NCBI GenBank assembly: GCA_029565395.1
Contig: JAKQOG010000078.1
Location: forward strand, 1 to 64,000
Reading direction: 5' to 3'
DNA: 64,000 bases
Source of the DNA: Candidatus Hydrogenedentota bacterium
Lineage (GTDB): Bacteria; Hydrogenedentota; Hydrogenedentia; Hydrogenedentales; CAILVY01
The notes beneath the pieces were generated by a model. The model searched no databases. It was given only the letters and a program-made list of their open reading frames with translations, and had not been told where the DNA came from. Shown here in pieces: positions 19,742 to 28,757 of this stretch. The position numbers and the translations under genes are program-made. Positions within the stretch are counted from its first letter, which is position 1. Each line of letters opens with the position of its first letter.

Positions 19742-21121
19742 TCATTGTTGCATGGAAGCCAATCCTGCCATGAACCGGATATACGTCTCAATCCCTTTGA
19801 AGAAATTTGGCAAATACTGCCGTTCATTCGGGCCGTGGATTCCGTCATCCGGGAGTGCAAATCCCAACATGATGGAATCCACCCCGAGGAGTTCCTGCAT
19901 GATGCCCACCACGGGTACACTCCCGCCTTCGCGGCGGAATATCGGGTCTACTCCGAACGTGGCCTTAAGCGCCGCCAGAGCGGTTTTCATGTATGGCGAA
20001 TTCCGATTCATGATCGCGCCGGGACCGTGCGAATGCTCCTGCAGCGACCACTGCACCCCTGCGGGCATGTGCTCTTCCAAATACCGCTGAAGCATGCCCC
20101 GGATCGATTCCGGCTTTTGATCCGCCACCAGCCGCATCGACAGCTTCGCCGAGGCCCGCGCCGGCAATACCGTTTTTGCTCCCGTGCCTGTAAAGCCTCC
20201 CCAGATCCCGTTGATTTCCAGTGTAGGGCGCGCCCCCACCCGCTCCAGCGTGCTGTATCCGGATTCCCCATACAGGCCGGAGGCGCCGGTGAGATTGAAC
20301 CATTCCTGGTTGGAATAGGGGAATCGCGCCAGTTCCCGGCGCTCCTCTTCATCGAGAGGGCGGACCGCGTTGTAAAACCCCGGCAGTGTCACCCGCCCTT
20401 CCGCATCGTGCATCCCTGCAATCACCTCGCACAACACATGAATGGGATTGCGGATTGAGCCGCCGAACATTCCGCTGTGAAGATCCTTCGCCGGACCTTG
20501 AACCTCCACCTCAAAATAGGCCAGCCCGCGCAGCGCATACACAATCGAAGGCCCGTCCGGCGCATGGATGCCCGCATCACAATTCAATACGATATCACAC
20601 GCCAGCAGTTCCTTGTGTGTTTCAATGAATCCGCTTAAATGCGGCGATCCGATTTCCTCCTCCCCTTCCAGCAGATACTTTACGTTCACAGGGAAGTCAC
20701 CGTGCGTGGAAAGCGATTCCATCGCCTTCAACTGTGCCAGAAGCTGGCCCTTCATGTCCGATGCCCCCCGCGCATATATGTAGTTCCCCCTGACTTCCGC
20801 CGAAAACGGCTCCGATTCCCATTCCTCAATCGGGTCCACCGGTTGAACGTCATAATGCCCGTACACCAGCACCACGGGTTTTCCCGGCGCCTTCAGCCAT
20901 TCCCCATATACGATCGGATGTCCCGCTGTTGGAATACACTTCACTTGCTGCATTCCGAACCGCTTCAGATGATCCGCAAGCCATTGCGCCGTCCGAAGCA
21001 CGTCCTCCCGGTGCTCCGGAAGCGTTGATATGCTTGGAATCGTCAGTAACGCCTTATAGTCCGCAAGATGTTCCTCGCGCTTGTTCCGCGCATATGTCAG
21101 CGCCGCTTCGATGGATTCCAT
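19742..21121 (-). CDS. M20/M25/M40 family dipeptidase/metallopeptidase
   Basis: VLVYGHYDVQPVDP, YARGASDMKGQLLAQLKA, LLEGEEEIGS, NCDAGIHAPDGPSIVYALRGLAYFEVEVQG. Confidence 0.92.
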   Translation of the reverse strand: MESIEAALTYARNKREEHLADYKALLTIPSISTLPEHREDVLRTAQWLADHLKRFGMQQVKCIPTAGHPIVYGEWLKAPGKPVVLVYGHYDVQPVDPIEEWESEPFSAEVRGNYIYARGASDMKGQLLAQLKAMESLSTHGDFPVNVKYLLEGEEEIGSPHLSGFIETHKELLACDIVLNCDAGIHAPDGPSIVYALRGLAYFEVEVQGPAKDLHSGMFGGSIRNPIHVLCEVIAGMHDAEGRVTLPGFYNAVRPLDEEERRELARFPYSNQEWFNLTGASGLYGESGYSTLERVGARPTLEINGIWGGFTGTGAKTVLPARASAKLSMRLVADQKPESIRGMLQRYLEEHMPAGVQWSLQEHSHGPGAIMNRNSPYMKTALAALKATFGVDPIFRREGGSVPVVGIMQELLGVDSIMLGFALPDDGIHGPNERQYLPNFFKGIETYIRFMAGLASMQQ

Positions 21122-21159
21122 GGCATGATCTCCTTCACTACCCGCCTATTAAGTGAAAA

Positions 21160-21186
21160 ACCGGCATCCAGACGCTGGCTGCCGGT
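21160..21186 (-). terminator. Hairpin terminator on the minus strand after the small lipoprotein gene
   Basis: ACCGGCA (21160-21166) / TGCCGGT (21180-21186) with inner CCAG/CTGG; minus-strand product ends in TTTTTC. Confidence 0.6.
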
Positions 21187-21211
21187 CAGAGAAAGCACAA
21201 AACGTTAAAAA

Positions 21212-21628
21212 TTACAGCCCTTGAATATCCAATCCCGTGATTTTCCACCCCTCTTTTTCTTTTGTGAAAATCAGTTCGACGGTCGCGGAGCCAAACGATC
21301 CGGAAACTTCAATGGGGTATACGCTGGCTTTGTTGCCTTCAATTTTCTTTTCCGCTTTCGCGGTGTCGATCGTCAGGCCGTCCATATACCCCATCTCCTT
21401 CGCCTGAGACATGAAATCCTTCGCGCCGGCCTTGTCGCCCCATTCATAGTGTTCAAATGCATCCGAAAACAGCGTTGTCAGACCATCAATATCCTTGGCC
21501 AGCATCGCCGCCTTAAAAGCATCCACCTGCTTCGCCACCTGTTCTTCCGGCTTCACTGTGGCGCAACCCGCCATAAGCGCAACCACGCCCAACACTACAA
21601 CCAGCTTCATCATGTGCGTCTTTTTCAC
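21212..21628 (-). CDS. Small lipoprotein with NTF2/SnoaL-like domain
   Basis: Lipobox LMAGC; QVDAFKAAMLAKDIDGLTTLFSDAFEHYEWGDKAG...KEKEGWKITGLDIQ. Confidence 0.65.
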   Translation of the reverse strand: MKKTHMMKLVVVLGVVALMAGCATVKPEEQVAKQVDAFKAAMLAKDIDGLTTLFSDAFEHYEWGDKAGAKDFMSQAKEMGYMDGLTIDTAKAEKKIEGNKASVYPIEVSGSFGSATVELIFTKEKEGWKITGLDIQGL

Positions 21629-21801
21629 AGTACTATCCTCTCAGTTGTGGTTTAACCAGCTTTCGAACACTTTTTCCCAAAGTGTAGCCCTTTTTTCACC
21701 GTCAGGTCAAACCAATGCTCTTGGTATGCTCTCGGTATTGGTATCGCCCCCCGTACCCCATTTGGCAATCCGCACCCTGCAATTTTTTTCTTTCCCCTCC
21801 G

Positions 21802-22431
21802 CTAAAGTTCCAGTTTTATCAGCGCGTCCACCTGCTCCCGGATCGCCGTAGCAATCGCTTCGATGGATTCATCGCTGGCGATTACCTTGACGCGGCCGGG
21901 TTCCCGGGCTGCGATATCAAGGTATCCCTGGCGCACCCGCTGATGGAATTCCAGTGCTTGCTGTTCCATGCGGTCGGCGCGGCCGCGGTTCCGTGCGCGT
22001 GCAAGCCCCTGTTCCACGGGCAAATCAAGCACGAAGGTCAGGTCAGGCCACACTCCCTGCGTCGCCAAGTGGTGTAGCCGCTCGATCTCCTCCATGGGCA
22101 GCCCCCGGCCCGCGCCCTGATAGGCAGTGGTGGAATCCGCAAAGCGATCACAGAGCACAATACAGCCTTTTTCTAACGCGGGCCGGATAATCTCCTCCAC
22201 GATCTGGGCGCGCGCCGCTTCATACAGCAACAATTCGGCAATGGGAGACATCGCCGTGTGACGCGTATCCAACAGCACGGACCGGATCGCTTCGGCAATG
22301 GGAACGCCTCCCGGTTCACGGGTCACCAGCACGCGATGGCCTTTGGATTCCAGGTGTGTTTTCAGCAGTTCGATTTGCGTGCTTTTCCCGCAGCCCTCGA
22401 CCCCTTCGAACGTAATGAATCGCCCGCTCAT
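21802..22431 (-). CDS. tmk: Thymidylate kinase
   Basis: FITFEGVEGCGKSTQIELLKTHLESKGHRVLVTREPGG, DRFADSTTAYQGAGRGL. Confidence 0.95.
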   Translation of the reverse strand: MSGRFITFEGVEGCGKSTQIELLKTHLESKGHRVLVTREPGGVPIAEAIRSVLLDTRHTAMSPIAELLLYEAARAQIVEEIIRPALEKGCIVLCDRFADSTTAYQGAGRGLPMEEIERLHHLATQGVWPDLTFVLDLPVEQGLARARNRGRADRMEQQALEFHQRVRQGYLDIAAREPGRVKVIASDESIEAIATAIREQVDALIKLEL

Positions 22432-23285
22432 TCGTCCACCGTGGCGCGCCGTGCGTCATGCCCTTCCTGAAACAGTGATTCCAGGGTGGCGGCATCGGCT
22501 TTTTTTATGGCCTCGGCAAAGGCCTCCAACCGCGCATTCAACTCGCTCAATCCCTCAAGCATGGCCTCCCGGTTTGTGATGCATATGTCCCGCCATATTT
22601 CCGGACGGCTCGCCGCGATCCGCGTCATGTCCCGGAATCCCGGCCCCACAAACGGCCGCACCTCGCCATGCCGGGCGGCCAGCATGGCCAATGCCGATGC
22701 GATCACATGCGGAATATGGCTCGTCCGCGCCAGCGCCGCATCATGAACAGCCGGTGCAATATCCACTACCGTTGCCCCGACCGCCCGCCACAGTGAAACG
22801 ACGGCATCGCGCGCAGCGGCATCCAGGTCAGGCGCCGTCTCCACCAAACACACTGACCCTTCATACAGATTCGCCCGGCCATGTTCCGCGCCAAATTTTT
22901 CGGAACCCGCCATTGGATGACTTCCCACAAAGCGCCGTGGCGCGGGCCATATCTCGCGTGCATGGGCGCAGATAGCCTGTTTTGTGCTCGCGACATCCGT
23001 AAGGATTGCTTGGGGCGGGCACGCCCCTCGGATTTCATCTAATTTGGGGATTACCAATGCGGCCGGCGTTGCCAGCACAACTAAATCCACCCCCTCGACC
23101 GCTTCCACCGCATTTAAAAAAACCCTATCCACCGCCCCCATGCGCAAGGCGGTATCCAGGGAGGATTGACGATGCCCAGCCCCATAAATGCTTGTTGCCA
23201 ACCCCCGGCATTTTAAGGCCAGACCGAGTGATGCCCCCAGCAGACCTACCCCGATGATGGTCACGCGGTCAAAATGAGGTTCCAT
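22428..23285 (-). CDS. tyrA: Prephenate dehydrogenase-like
   Basis: VTIIGVGLLGASLGLALKCRG, DVASTKQAICAHAREIWPAPRRFVGSHPMAGSEKFG; 4-nt overlap with tmk. Confidence 0.88.
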   Translation of the reverse strand: MEPHFDRVTIIGVGLLGASLGLALKCRGLATSIYGAGHRQSSLDTALRMGAVDRVFLNAVEAVEGVDLVVLATPAALVIPKLDEIRGACPPQAILTDVASTKQAICAHAREIWPAPRRFVGSHPMAGSEKFGAEHGRANLYEGSVCLVETAPDLDAAARDAVVSLWRAVGATVVDIAPAVHDAALARTSHIPHVIASALAMLAARHGEVRPFVGPGFRDMTRIAASRPEIWRDICITNREAMLEGLSELNARLEAFAEAIKKADAATLESLFQEGHDARRATVDE

Positions 23286-23287
23286 AG

Positions 23288-24013
23288 TTACCCCTGCGCT
23301 GCGGCTTTGGCTTCCTGTATCGTAAATGCTCCGTGATATAGTGCCCGTCCGATGATGATTTCGTCAACCCCGTCCTTTTCCAGATCCCGTGCTTTACGGA
23401 TATCCTCGATCGAAGAGACACCGCCCGACAGCGTCACCGGAATGCCTACTGCCTTCGCCACGGCCCGCGTCGCCTCGAAATTCGGTCCGCTCATCGTGCC
23501 GTCCCGGGAGATATCGGTGTAGATGATGCGCGCCGCGCCTGCATCCGCCACTTCCTGGGCAAACTCCACTGCCGGCGTCCGTGTTTCTTCCAACCAGCCG
23601 TTTAACGCCACCATCCCCTTGCGCGCGTCAAGGCCCACCGCAATCCGGCCCGGCCAAATCCTGCATGCTTCCTGTAAAAATAACGGATCCCGATGCGCCG
23701 CCGTTCCCAGCACCACGCGTTTCGCGCCTGCCAGAATCACGGTGCCAATCGTTTCCAGCAAACGAATCCCGCCACCCACTTCGTATGGAATATCGGCTCT
23801 GGCCAAGGCATAGAGCTGCGGCTCTATACAGCACGTGCCCGTTCTTGCCCCGTCCAGGTCCACAATATGAATGATCCCGTCGCCCAGTGCGCCATACCAA
23901 ATCTGCGCCTGGGCGATGGGATCTTCGGAAAAAACCGTTTCGCGGTCGTAATCGCCTTGAATCAGGCGGACGCACCGCCCGCCTCGGATATCCACCGCGG
24001 GTACGATGCGCAT
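23288..24013 (-). CDS. hisA: Phosphoribosylformimino-5-aminoimidazole carboxamide ribotide isomerase
   Basis: [36 protein letters not shown]...VTLSGGVSSIEDIRKA; start trimmed from 24199 to 24013, overlapping the rplT stop by 1 nt. Confidence 0.93.
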   Translation of the reverse strand: MRIVPAVDIRGGRCVRLIQGDYDRETVFSEDPIAQAQIWYGALGDGIIHIVDLDGARTGTCCIEPQLYALARADIPYEVGGGIRLLETIGTVILAGAKRVVLGTAAHRDPLFLQEACRIWPGRIAVGLDARKGMVALNGWLEETRTPAVEFAQEVADAGAARIIYTDISRDGTMSGPNFEATRAVAKAVGIPVTLSGGVSSIEDIRKARDLEKDGVDEIIIGRALYHGAFTIQEAKAAAQG

Positions 24014-24378
24014 CAAGCCGACGCTTCCAATGCGGCTTTCGCCTGTTCCACGATTTGCGCGAACGCCACATCGTCCGTGGCTGCGATTTCCGCGAGCGCC
24101 TTCCGGTCCAGGCTCACGTTTGCTTTCTTCAAGCCATTGATCAGACGGCTGTAGGTGATCCCATGGGCTCGTGCGCCTGCGTTGATGCGCGCGATCCACA
24201 GCTTGCGGAAATCCCGCTTGCGCGCTTTCCGATCACGGTACGCATATTGCCCGGCGTGATCCACCGCCTGTTTCGCCGTTTTCAGCAGACGGTGACGGCT
24301 GCCTCGATACCCTTCCGCAAGTTTTAAAATCTTTCTACGGCGATCCCGGGATGCCGGATTGTTCGTTGCTCTTGGCAT
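24013..24378 (-). CDS. rplT: 50S ribosomal protein L20
   Basis: [39 protein letters not shown]...[23 protein letters not shown]. Confidence 0.97.
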   Translation of the reverse strand: MPRATNNPASRDRRRKILKLAEGYRGSRHRLLKTAKQAVDHAGQYAYRDRKARKRDFRKLWIARINAGARAHGITYSRLINGLKKANVSLDRKALAEIAATDDVAFAQIVEQAKAALEASA

Positions 24379-24411
24379 GGTGTGTAATCCTTCTCGTTGT
24401 GCTCAATGGCG

Positions 24412-24612
24412 TTACGCGGAATATGGAAGCAATCGTTTGATGCGCTTCTTTTCAGATTCTGATAACAAACTTGGCTTCCGGTAATTGCGCTTGCGTTTCG
24501 CGTTCTTTGCGGTTTTCAAATGCCGGTTAAACGCCTTGGTGCGCTTGAATTCGCCGCTTTTCGTGCGTTTAAACCGTTTCGCGGCCGCGCGATTTGTCTT
24601 GATTTTGGGCAT
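24412..24612 (-). CDS. rpmI: 50S ribosomal protein L35
   Basis: MPKIKTNRAAAKRFKRTKSGEFKRTKAFNRH...KRIKRLLPY; start trimmed to 24612. Confidence 0.95.
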   Translation of the reverse strand: MPKIKTNRAAAKRFKRTKSGEFKRTKAFNRHLKTAKNAKRKRNYRKPSLLSESEKKRIKRLLPYSA

Positions 24613-24690
24613 ACGTATCCCTTCCTTTCGGGTGTACGGAGACCTCTCCGCTGCTCGGGCTGACTCCAATTCCAGGTTCTGCGATGCTGA

Positions 24691-25227
24691 TTATTTGGCC
24701 ACCGGTGTAAGCACCACGCTCATGTTCCGCCCTTCAAACGGAACCCGTTCCGTATCCACGTGATCCAGCGTCAAATCCTTCGTTGCTTCCACCACCTTCT
24801 TCAGAAGATCCTTTCCAAACTCAGGATGCGCCATTTCCCGGCCACGAAACATGATCGTTACTTTCACCTTGTTGCCTTCTTGTAAAAACTCCCGCACATG
24901 TTCCGTTTTGTAGGCGAAATCATGCGGATCAATCTTCGGACGGTACTTGATTTCCTTTACCGTAACCGTATGCTGATGCTTCTTCGATTCCCGCGCCCGC
25001 CGTTTCATCTCATACCGGTACTTCCCATAATCCATGATTCGGCATACCGGCGGAATCGCCTTCGGCGCTACTTCAACCAAATCCAACTCGCGCTCTTCCG
25101 CTTCGCGTAATGCGTCCCGCGGGCTCATGATGCCCAGTTGTTCGCCGGCTTCATCAATTACCCGCACTTGACGCGCGCGAATCTGTTGGTTGACCCGAAC
25201 CTGTTCTTCCTTTTGCAGCTTAGCGAT
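24691..25227 (-). CDS. infC: Translation initiation factor IF-3, probable ATC start codon
   Basis: IAKLQKEEQVRVNQQIRARQVRVIDEAGEQLGI...DYGKYRYEMKRRARESKKHQ; reading frame open to ATC at 25227-25225, AGGAGG 7 nt upstream; the ATG-based track starts at 25167. Confidence 0.92.
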   Translation of the reverse strand: MAKLQKEEQVRVNQQIRARQVRVIDEAGEQLGIMSPRDALREAEERELDLVEVAPKAIPPVCRIMDYGKYRYEMKRRARESKKHQHTVTVKEIKYRPKIDPHDFAYKTEHVREFLQEGNKVKVTIMFRGREMAHPEFGKDLLKKVVEATKDLTLDHVDTERVPFEGRNMSVVLTPVAK

Positions 25228-25314
25228 GAGTAAACCTCCTCTGGGGCACTATGCCCCAAACCACTTCACCCCCGAGGCGGTCTTCCACGCGTCACAAGAC
25301 GCGAACGCCCCGGG

Positions 25315-25357
25315 AAACACAAAAACATCGGCGGAGAACGCCAGCTCTCCGCCGATG
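25315..25357 (-). promoter_or_regulatory. Terminator-like hairpin in the infC-rpmI-rplT leader (putative attenuator)
   Basis: 12-bp perfect stem CATCGGCGGAGA (25326-25337) / TCTCCGCCGATG (25346-25357); read on the minus strand it is followed by TTTTTGTGTTT. Confidence 0.6.
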
Positions 25358-25705
25358 CTTCGGCTTTCTTCTCGGCTCGCTGCACCAACCAAGCTGGCAA
25401 TCCCGCATTTCGCGAAACGCCGCATGGTGAGGAGCCGGCGCTCCCACTTGTCGAACCGCTCCGGGATGCCCCGAAGCCATCCGATAGGAAAACTATACCA
25501 TCCGCACCCCGCCCATGTCAAAACCATCCCCTTGAAAAACGCCGGGGGGCGGGGCGGTGTAAAAAATCACTCGAAAATAGAACAAGACTGTACTTTTTAT
25601 ACAGAGCTGTGGCTTTGCGGCTGGCGTAAAACGCATCCCATCGTCTAATAGCGCCGAAACATTTTATTGTCGATGGTACTCCCGTATAATGCCGGAGAAT
25701 AACCA

Positions 25706-27049
25706 ATGAGGGCTGGGAAGCCGATGTGGACAATTCAAAATGTGGTTAAAACAATAGTGGGATTAGTAATCATGCTGCATGCGCAATCGCCGTTCGCGGA
25801 AGAACGCCAAATCACGTTTTCGCCGAAAAACCATTGTCTGGACAACAATGATAACTTCTCCCAGGACGGGCGGTTTCTCTGTTACGACACGCGGGGTTCC
25901 GTTGAACCTGCTATTGGCAATTGCCGCACTATCGAAAAAGTGGAAATTGCTACCGGCAAGGAAACCATCCTATATCAGACCACGGAATTTGAGCAGGGCG
26001 ACACCCCCTATCCCGGCGCGGGCGCGGCTTCCTATTCCCCTGTGGAAGACACGGTGATTTTCATCCACGGTCCGGTGAAAGAGGAAGTGGCCGTGCGGGG
26101 AACGTATGCCAAAAATAACCGCACCGGCGCGGAAGTGCCTGGTGATGGCTCCGGTAAAATAACCTGGGTGGACAAGCGGGACATTGAAACATCCCGTGAC
26201 ACGATCCCCGGCGCGCATCGTGGCGGCACGCACCGCCATGAATATTCCCGCGACGGCAAGCGCATCGGCTTTACCTACGACGATTTTCTCCTGCCACAGT
26301 ATGACCGCACTATCGCCTACATGGAGAAAAATCCCAAGGCCCCCCAAGGCGCCACGCATTATTTTGCCATCCTGGTGCCGGTCGTGCCGAAGGACGAGGC
26401 CAAGCCGGGCGATATCATCAAGGCGGCCGGCGATTTCTGGGTGGACCCCAAGGGCACGCTGCGTGCGTTCATTGGCACGGTCCGTGAAGAGGACGGTTCG
26501 TTTCAGGACTCACTCTTTACCGTGGAAATCCCCGACACCGTGGACATCACCACCGCCGACTCCGGCTCCGCCACTCGATTCCCCTCGCCTCCAAAAGGCC
26601 TCAAGATTCACCGCTTAACCCATAGCTGGGCCAACGGCGTCGTGCGCGGCTCCCCCACCGGCGGCCGTATTGCGTATTATGGGAAAGCCTCCAATGGTTC
26701 GACACAGATTTTTGTGATTCCCACGGATGGTTCAGATACCGATCCAGATTCCGCCAAACATCCTGTGCAAGCTACTGATCTGGCGGCAGAAAAGATCTCC
26801 GGTCTACGCTGGCATCCTTCCGGGGATTGTTTGCTTGGTTGCAGCAATGCCGGGATCTTTGTGGCCACGGTAAAACCTGGAAATGAATTCGGCAGCGTTT
26901 CCTTTATCATTCCGCAAGGTTCAGGACCCGAACGCATCGATCTTGTTGTTTCCCCTGATGGAAAAACCCTGGCCTATACAAGAATTGTTGAAATGAACGG
27001 ATCAGGAAAACGATATGCCCAAATTTTCATCACGGATTTCACCACGTGA
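25706..27049 (+). CDS. DUF3748 (YidR-like) WD40/TolB-type beta-propeller protein
   Basis: EERQITFSPKNHCLDNNDNFSQDGRFLCYDTRGSVEPAIGN; GGTHRHEYSRDGKRIGFTYDD. Confidence 0.6.
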   Translation: MRAGKPMWTIQNVVKTIVGLVIMLHAQSPFAEERQITFSPKNHCLDNNDNFSQDGRFLCYDTRGSVEPAIGNCRTIEKVEIATGKETILYQTTEFEQGDTPYPGAGAASYSPVEDTVIFIHGPVKEEVAVRGTYAKNNRTGAEVPGDGSGKITWVDKRDIETSRDTIPGAHRGGTHRHEYSRDGKRIGFTYDDFLLPQYDRTIAYMEKNPKAPQGATHYFAILVPVVPKDEAKPGDIIKAAGDFWVDPKGTLRAFIGTVREEDGSFQDSLFTVEIPDTVDITTADSGSATRFPSPPKGLKIHRLTHSWANGVVRGSPTGGRIAYYGKASNGSTQIFVIPTDGSDTDPDSAKHPVQATDLAAEKISGLRWHPSGDCLLGCSNAGIFVATVKPGNEFGSVSFIIPQGSGPERIDLVVSPDGKTLAYTRIVEMNGSGKRYAQIFITDFTT

Positions 27050-27193
27050 CAATTATGAGGATGTTCCCAGCAAATAAACGCGTGTCCGTGTGTAAATGCA
27101 TTTGTTTTTAGGAAATCTGGCTGCCTGTGTTGAATACACAAAATGTGGTATTCTGTAGGCACTTCCACGGTTGGGCATGCGGAAGCTATTTTC

Positions 27194-27304
27194 GCGTATA
27201 TCCGGCAAAATTGCCGGTTTGCCTTGAAGCCGGATATACGCTACTATGCATTTTATCGGCTTGGGTCTGAATCGTTAGTTTTTATATGCGGCAGGATACT
27301 GCCG
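27194..27304 (+). promoter_or_regulatory. Structured 5' leader with nested/alternative hairpins upstream of the purF-like gene
   Basis: 13-bp perfect inverted repeat GCGTATATCCGGC (27194-27206) / GCCGGATATACGC (27229-27241); competing CCGGCAA (27202-27208) / TTGCCGG (27211-27217); CGGCAG (27289-27294) / CTGCCG (27299-27304) just before the RBS. Confidence 0.55.
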
Positions 27305-27320
27305 GTTAGGAGAAGTACAC

Positions 27321-28754
27321 ATGGGCGGGTTTTTCGGCGTAGTTTCCAATGAAGATTGCTGTCTGGACCTGTTTTACGGCACGGATTATCATTCGCATCT
27401 GGGCACGTGCCGGGGCGGGCTCGCGGTGTTGAATGACCGCGGGTTTGCACGGAACATCCACGACATCACCAATGCTCAATTCCGCTCGAAGTTTGAATCG
27501 GACATCAAGACCATGCACGGTCCCAGCGGCATCGGGGTGATCAGCGACAACGAATCGCAGCCGCTGATTATTGGCTCGCACCTGGGCACGTATGCGATTG
27601 TGACGGTGGGCGTGGTCAAGAACGCGGAGAAGCTGGCGGGCAATGCGTACAAGAAGCGCGCGACGCATTTTTCGGAGATGAGCGGCGGCGGATTGAACCC
27701 CACGGAATTGTTCGCGACGATGATCAACCAGGAAGCCTCGTTCGAGGAGGGATTGAAGAGCGCGCTGGTTCAGGTGCAGGGTTCCATGTCGGTGCTGTTG
27801 CTTACGGAACACGGCATTTACGCCGCACGCGACGAATTAGGCCGCACGCCGGTGATCATCGGCAAGAAACCGGGATCCTGGGCGGTAACGATGGAAACCA
27901 CGGCCTTCCCGAACCTTGATTACGAAGTCGAACGCTATCTTGGCCCCGGCGAGATTGTTCTGATTACACCCGATGGCGTCGAGCAGAAGTGCCCGCCAGG
28001 CGATAAAATGCAGATCTGTTCGTTCCTGTGGGTGTACTATGGGTTTCCAGCCTCCAGTTACGAAGGCATCAACGTGGAAGATGTGCGCTACCGGTGCGGC
28101 GCGGCACTCGCGCGCAAGGATCCGGCGGAAATTGATCTGGCCGCGGGAATCCCGGATTCCGGCACGGGCCATGCCATCGGCTATGCCAACGAAAAGAAAA
28201 TTCCCTACGGGCGTCCGTTTGCCAAGTACACCCCGACCTGGCCGCGCAGCTTCATGCCGCAGGTGCAGGAAATGCGCGATCTTGTGGCGCGGATGAAACT
28301 CATTCCCATCCGCGACCTCATTGCGGGCAAACGCCTGTTGTTCTGCGAAGACTCCATTGTGCGCGGCACGCAGCTCAAGGATACGATCCAGCGGTTGTAC
28401 GATTACGGCGCGCTGGAAGTGCACATGCGTCCGGCCTGCCCGCCGCTAATCTTCGGATGCGAGTTCTTAAACTTCTCCCGCTCCCGATCTGAACTCGACC
28501 TCGCGGGCCGGCGCGCCATCCGCGAACTGGAGGGCGGTGTGGACAAGCATATGGAGGAATATGCCGATCCGAAATCGGACCGCCATGCCGCTATGGTGGA
28601 CCGCATCGGCCAGCGGCTTTCACTCACTTCGCTGCGATACCAGGAGTTGCCCGATCTCGTGGAGGCCATCGGCCTGCCCAAGGAAACGCTGTGCACCTAT
28701 TGTTGGGACGGTTGCACGGGATGCGCCGCGAAAAAAGGCGGCGCCAAGGCCTGA
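27321..28754 (+). CDS. Amidophosphoribosyltransferase-like protein (PurF family, non-canonical N-terminus)
   Basis: LIIGSHLGTYAIVTVGVVKN, AARDELGRTPVIIGKK, PRTase loop LFCEDSIVRGTQLKDTIQRL; begins MGGFFGVV instead of Cys-initiated. Confidence 0.82.
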   Translation: MGGFFGVVSNEDCCLDLFYGTDYHSHLGTCRGGLAVLNDRGFARNIHDITNAQFRSKFESDIKTMHGPSGIGVISDNESQPLIIGSHLGTYAIVTVGVVKNAEKLAGNAYKKRATHFSEMSGGGLNPTELFATMINQEASFEEGLKSALVQVQGSMSVLLLTEHGIYAARDELGRTPVIIGKKPGSWAVTMETTAFPNLDYEVERYLGPGEIVLITPDGVEQKCPPGDKMQICSFLWVYYGFPASSYEGINVEDVRYRCGAALARKDPAEIDLAAGIPDSGTGHAIGYANEKKIPYGRPFAKYTPTWPRSFMPQVQEMRDLVARMKLIPIRDLIAGKRLLFCEDSIVRGTQLKDTIQRLYDYGALEVHMRPACPPLIFGCEFLNFSRSRSELDLAGRRAIRELEGGVDKHMEEYADPKSDRHAAMVDRIGQRLSLTSLRYQELPDLVEAIGLPKETLCTYCWDGCTGCAAKKGGAKA

Positions 28755-28757
28755 TGC

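Noticed and set aside
25542-25558. G-rich run GCCGGGGGGCGGGGCGG as a G-quadruplex
   Set aside because: Only two or three G-tracts of sufficient length; does not meet a four-tract G4 pattern.
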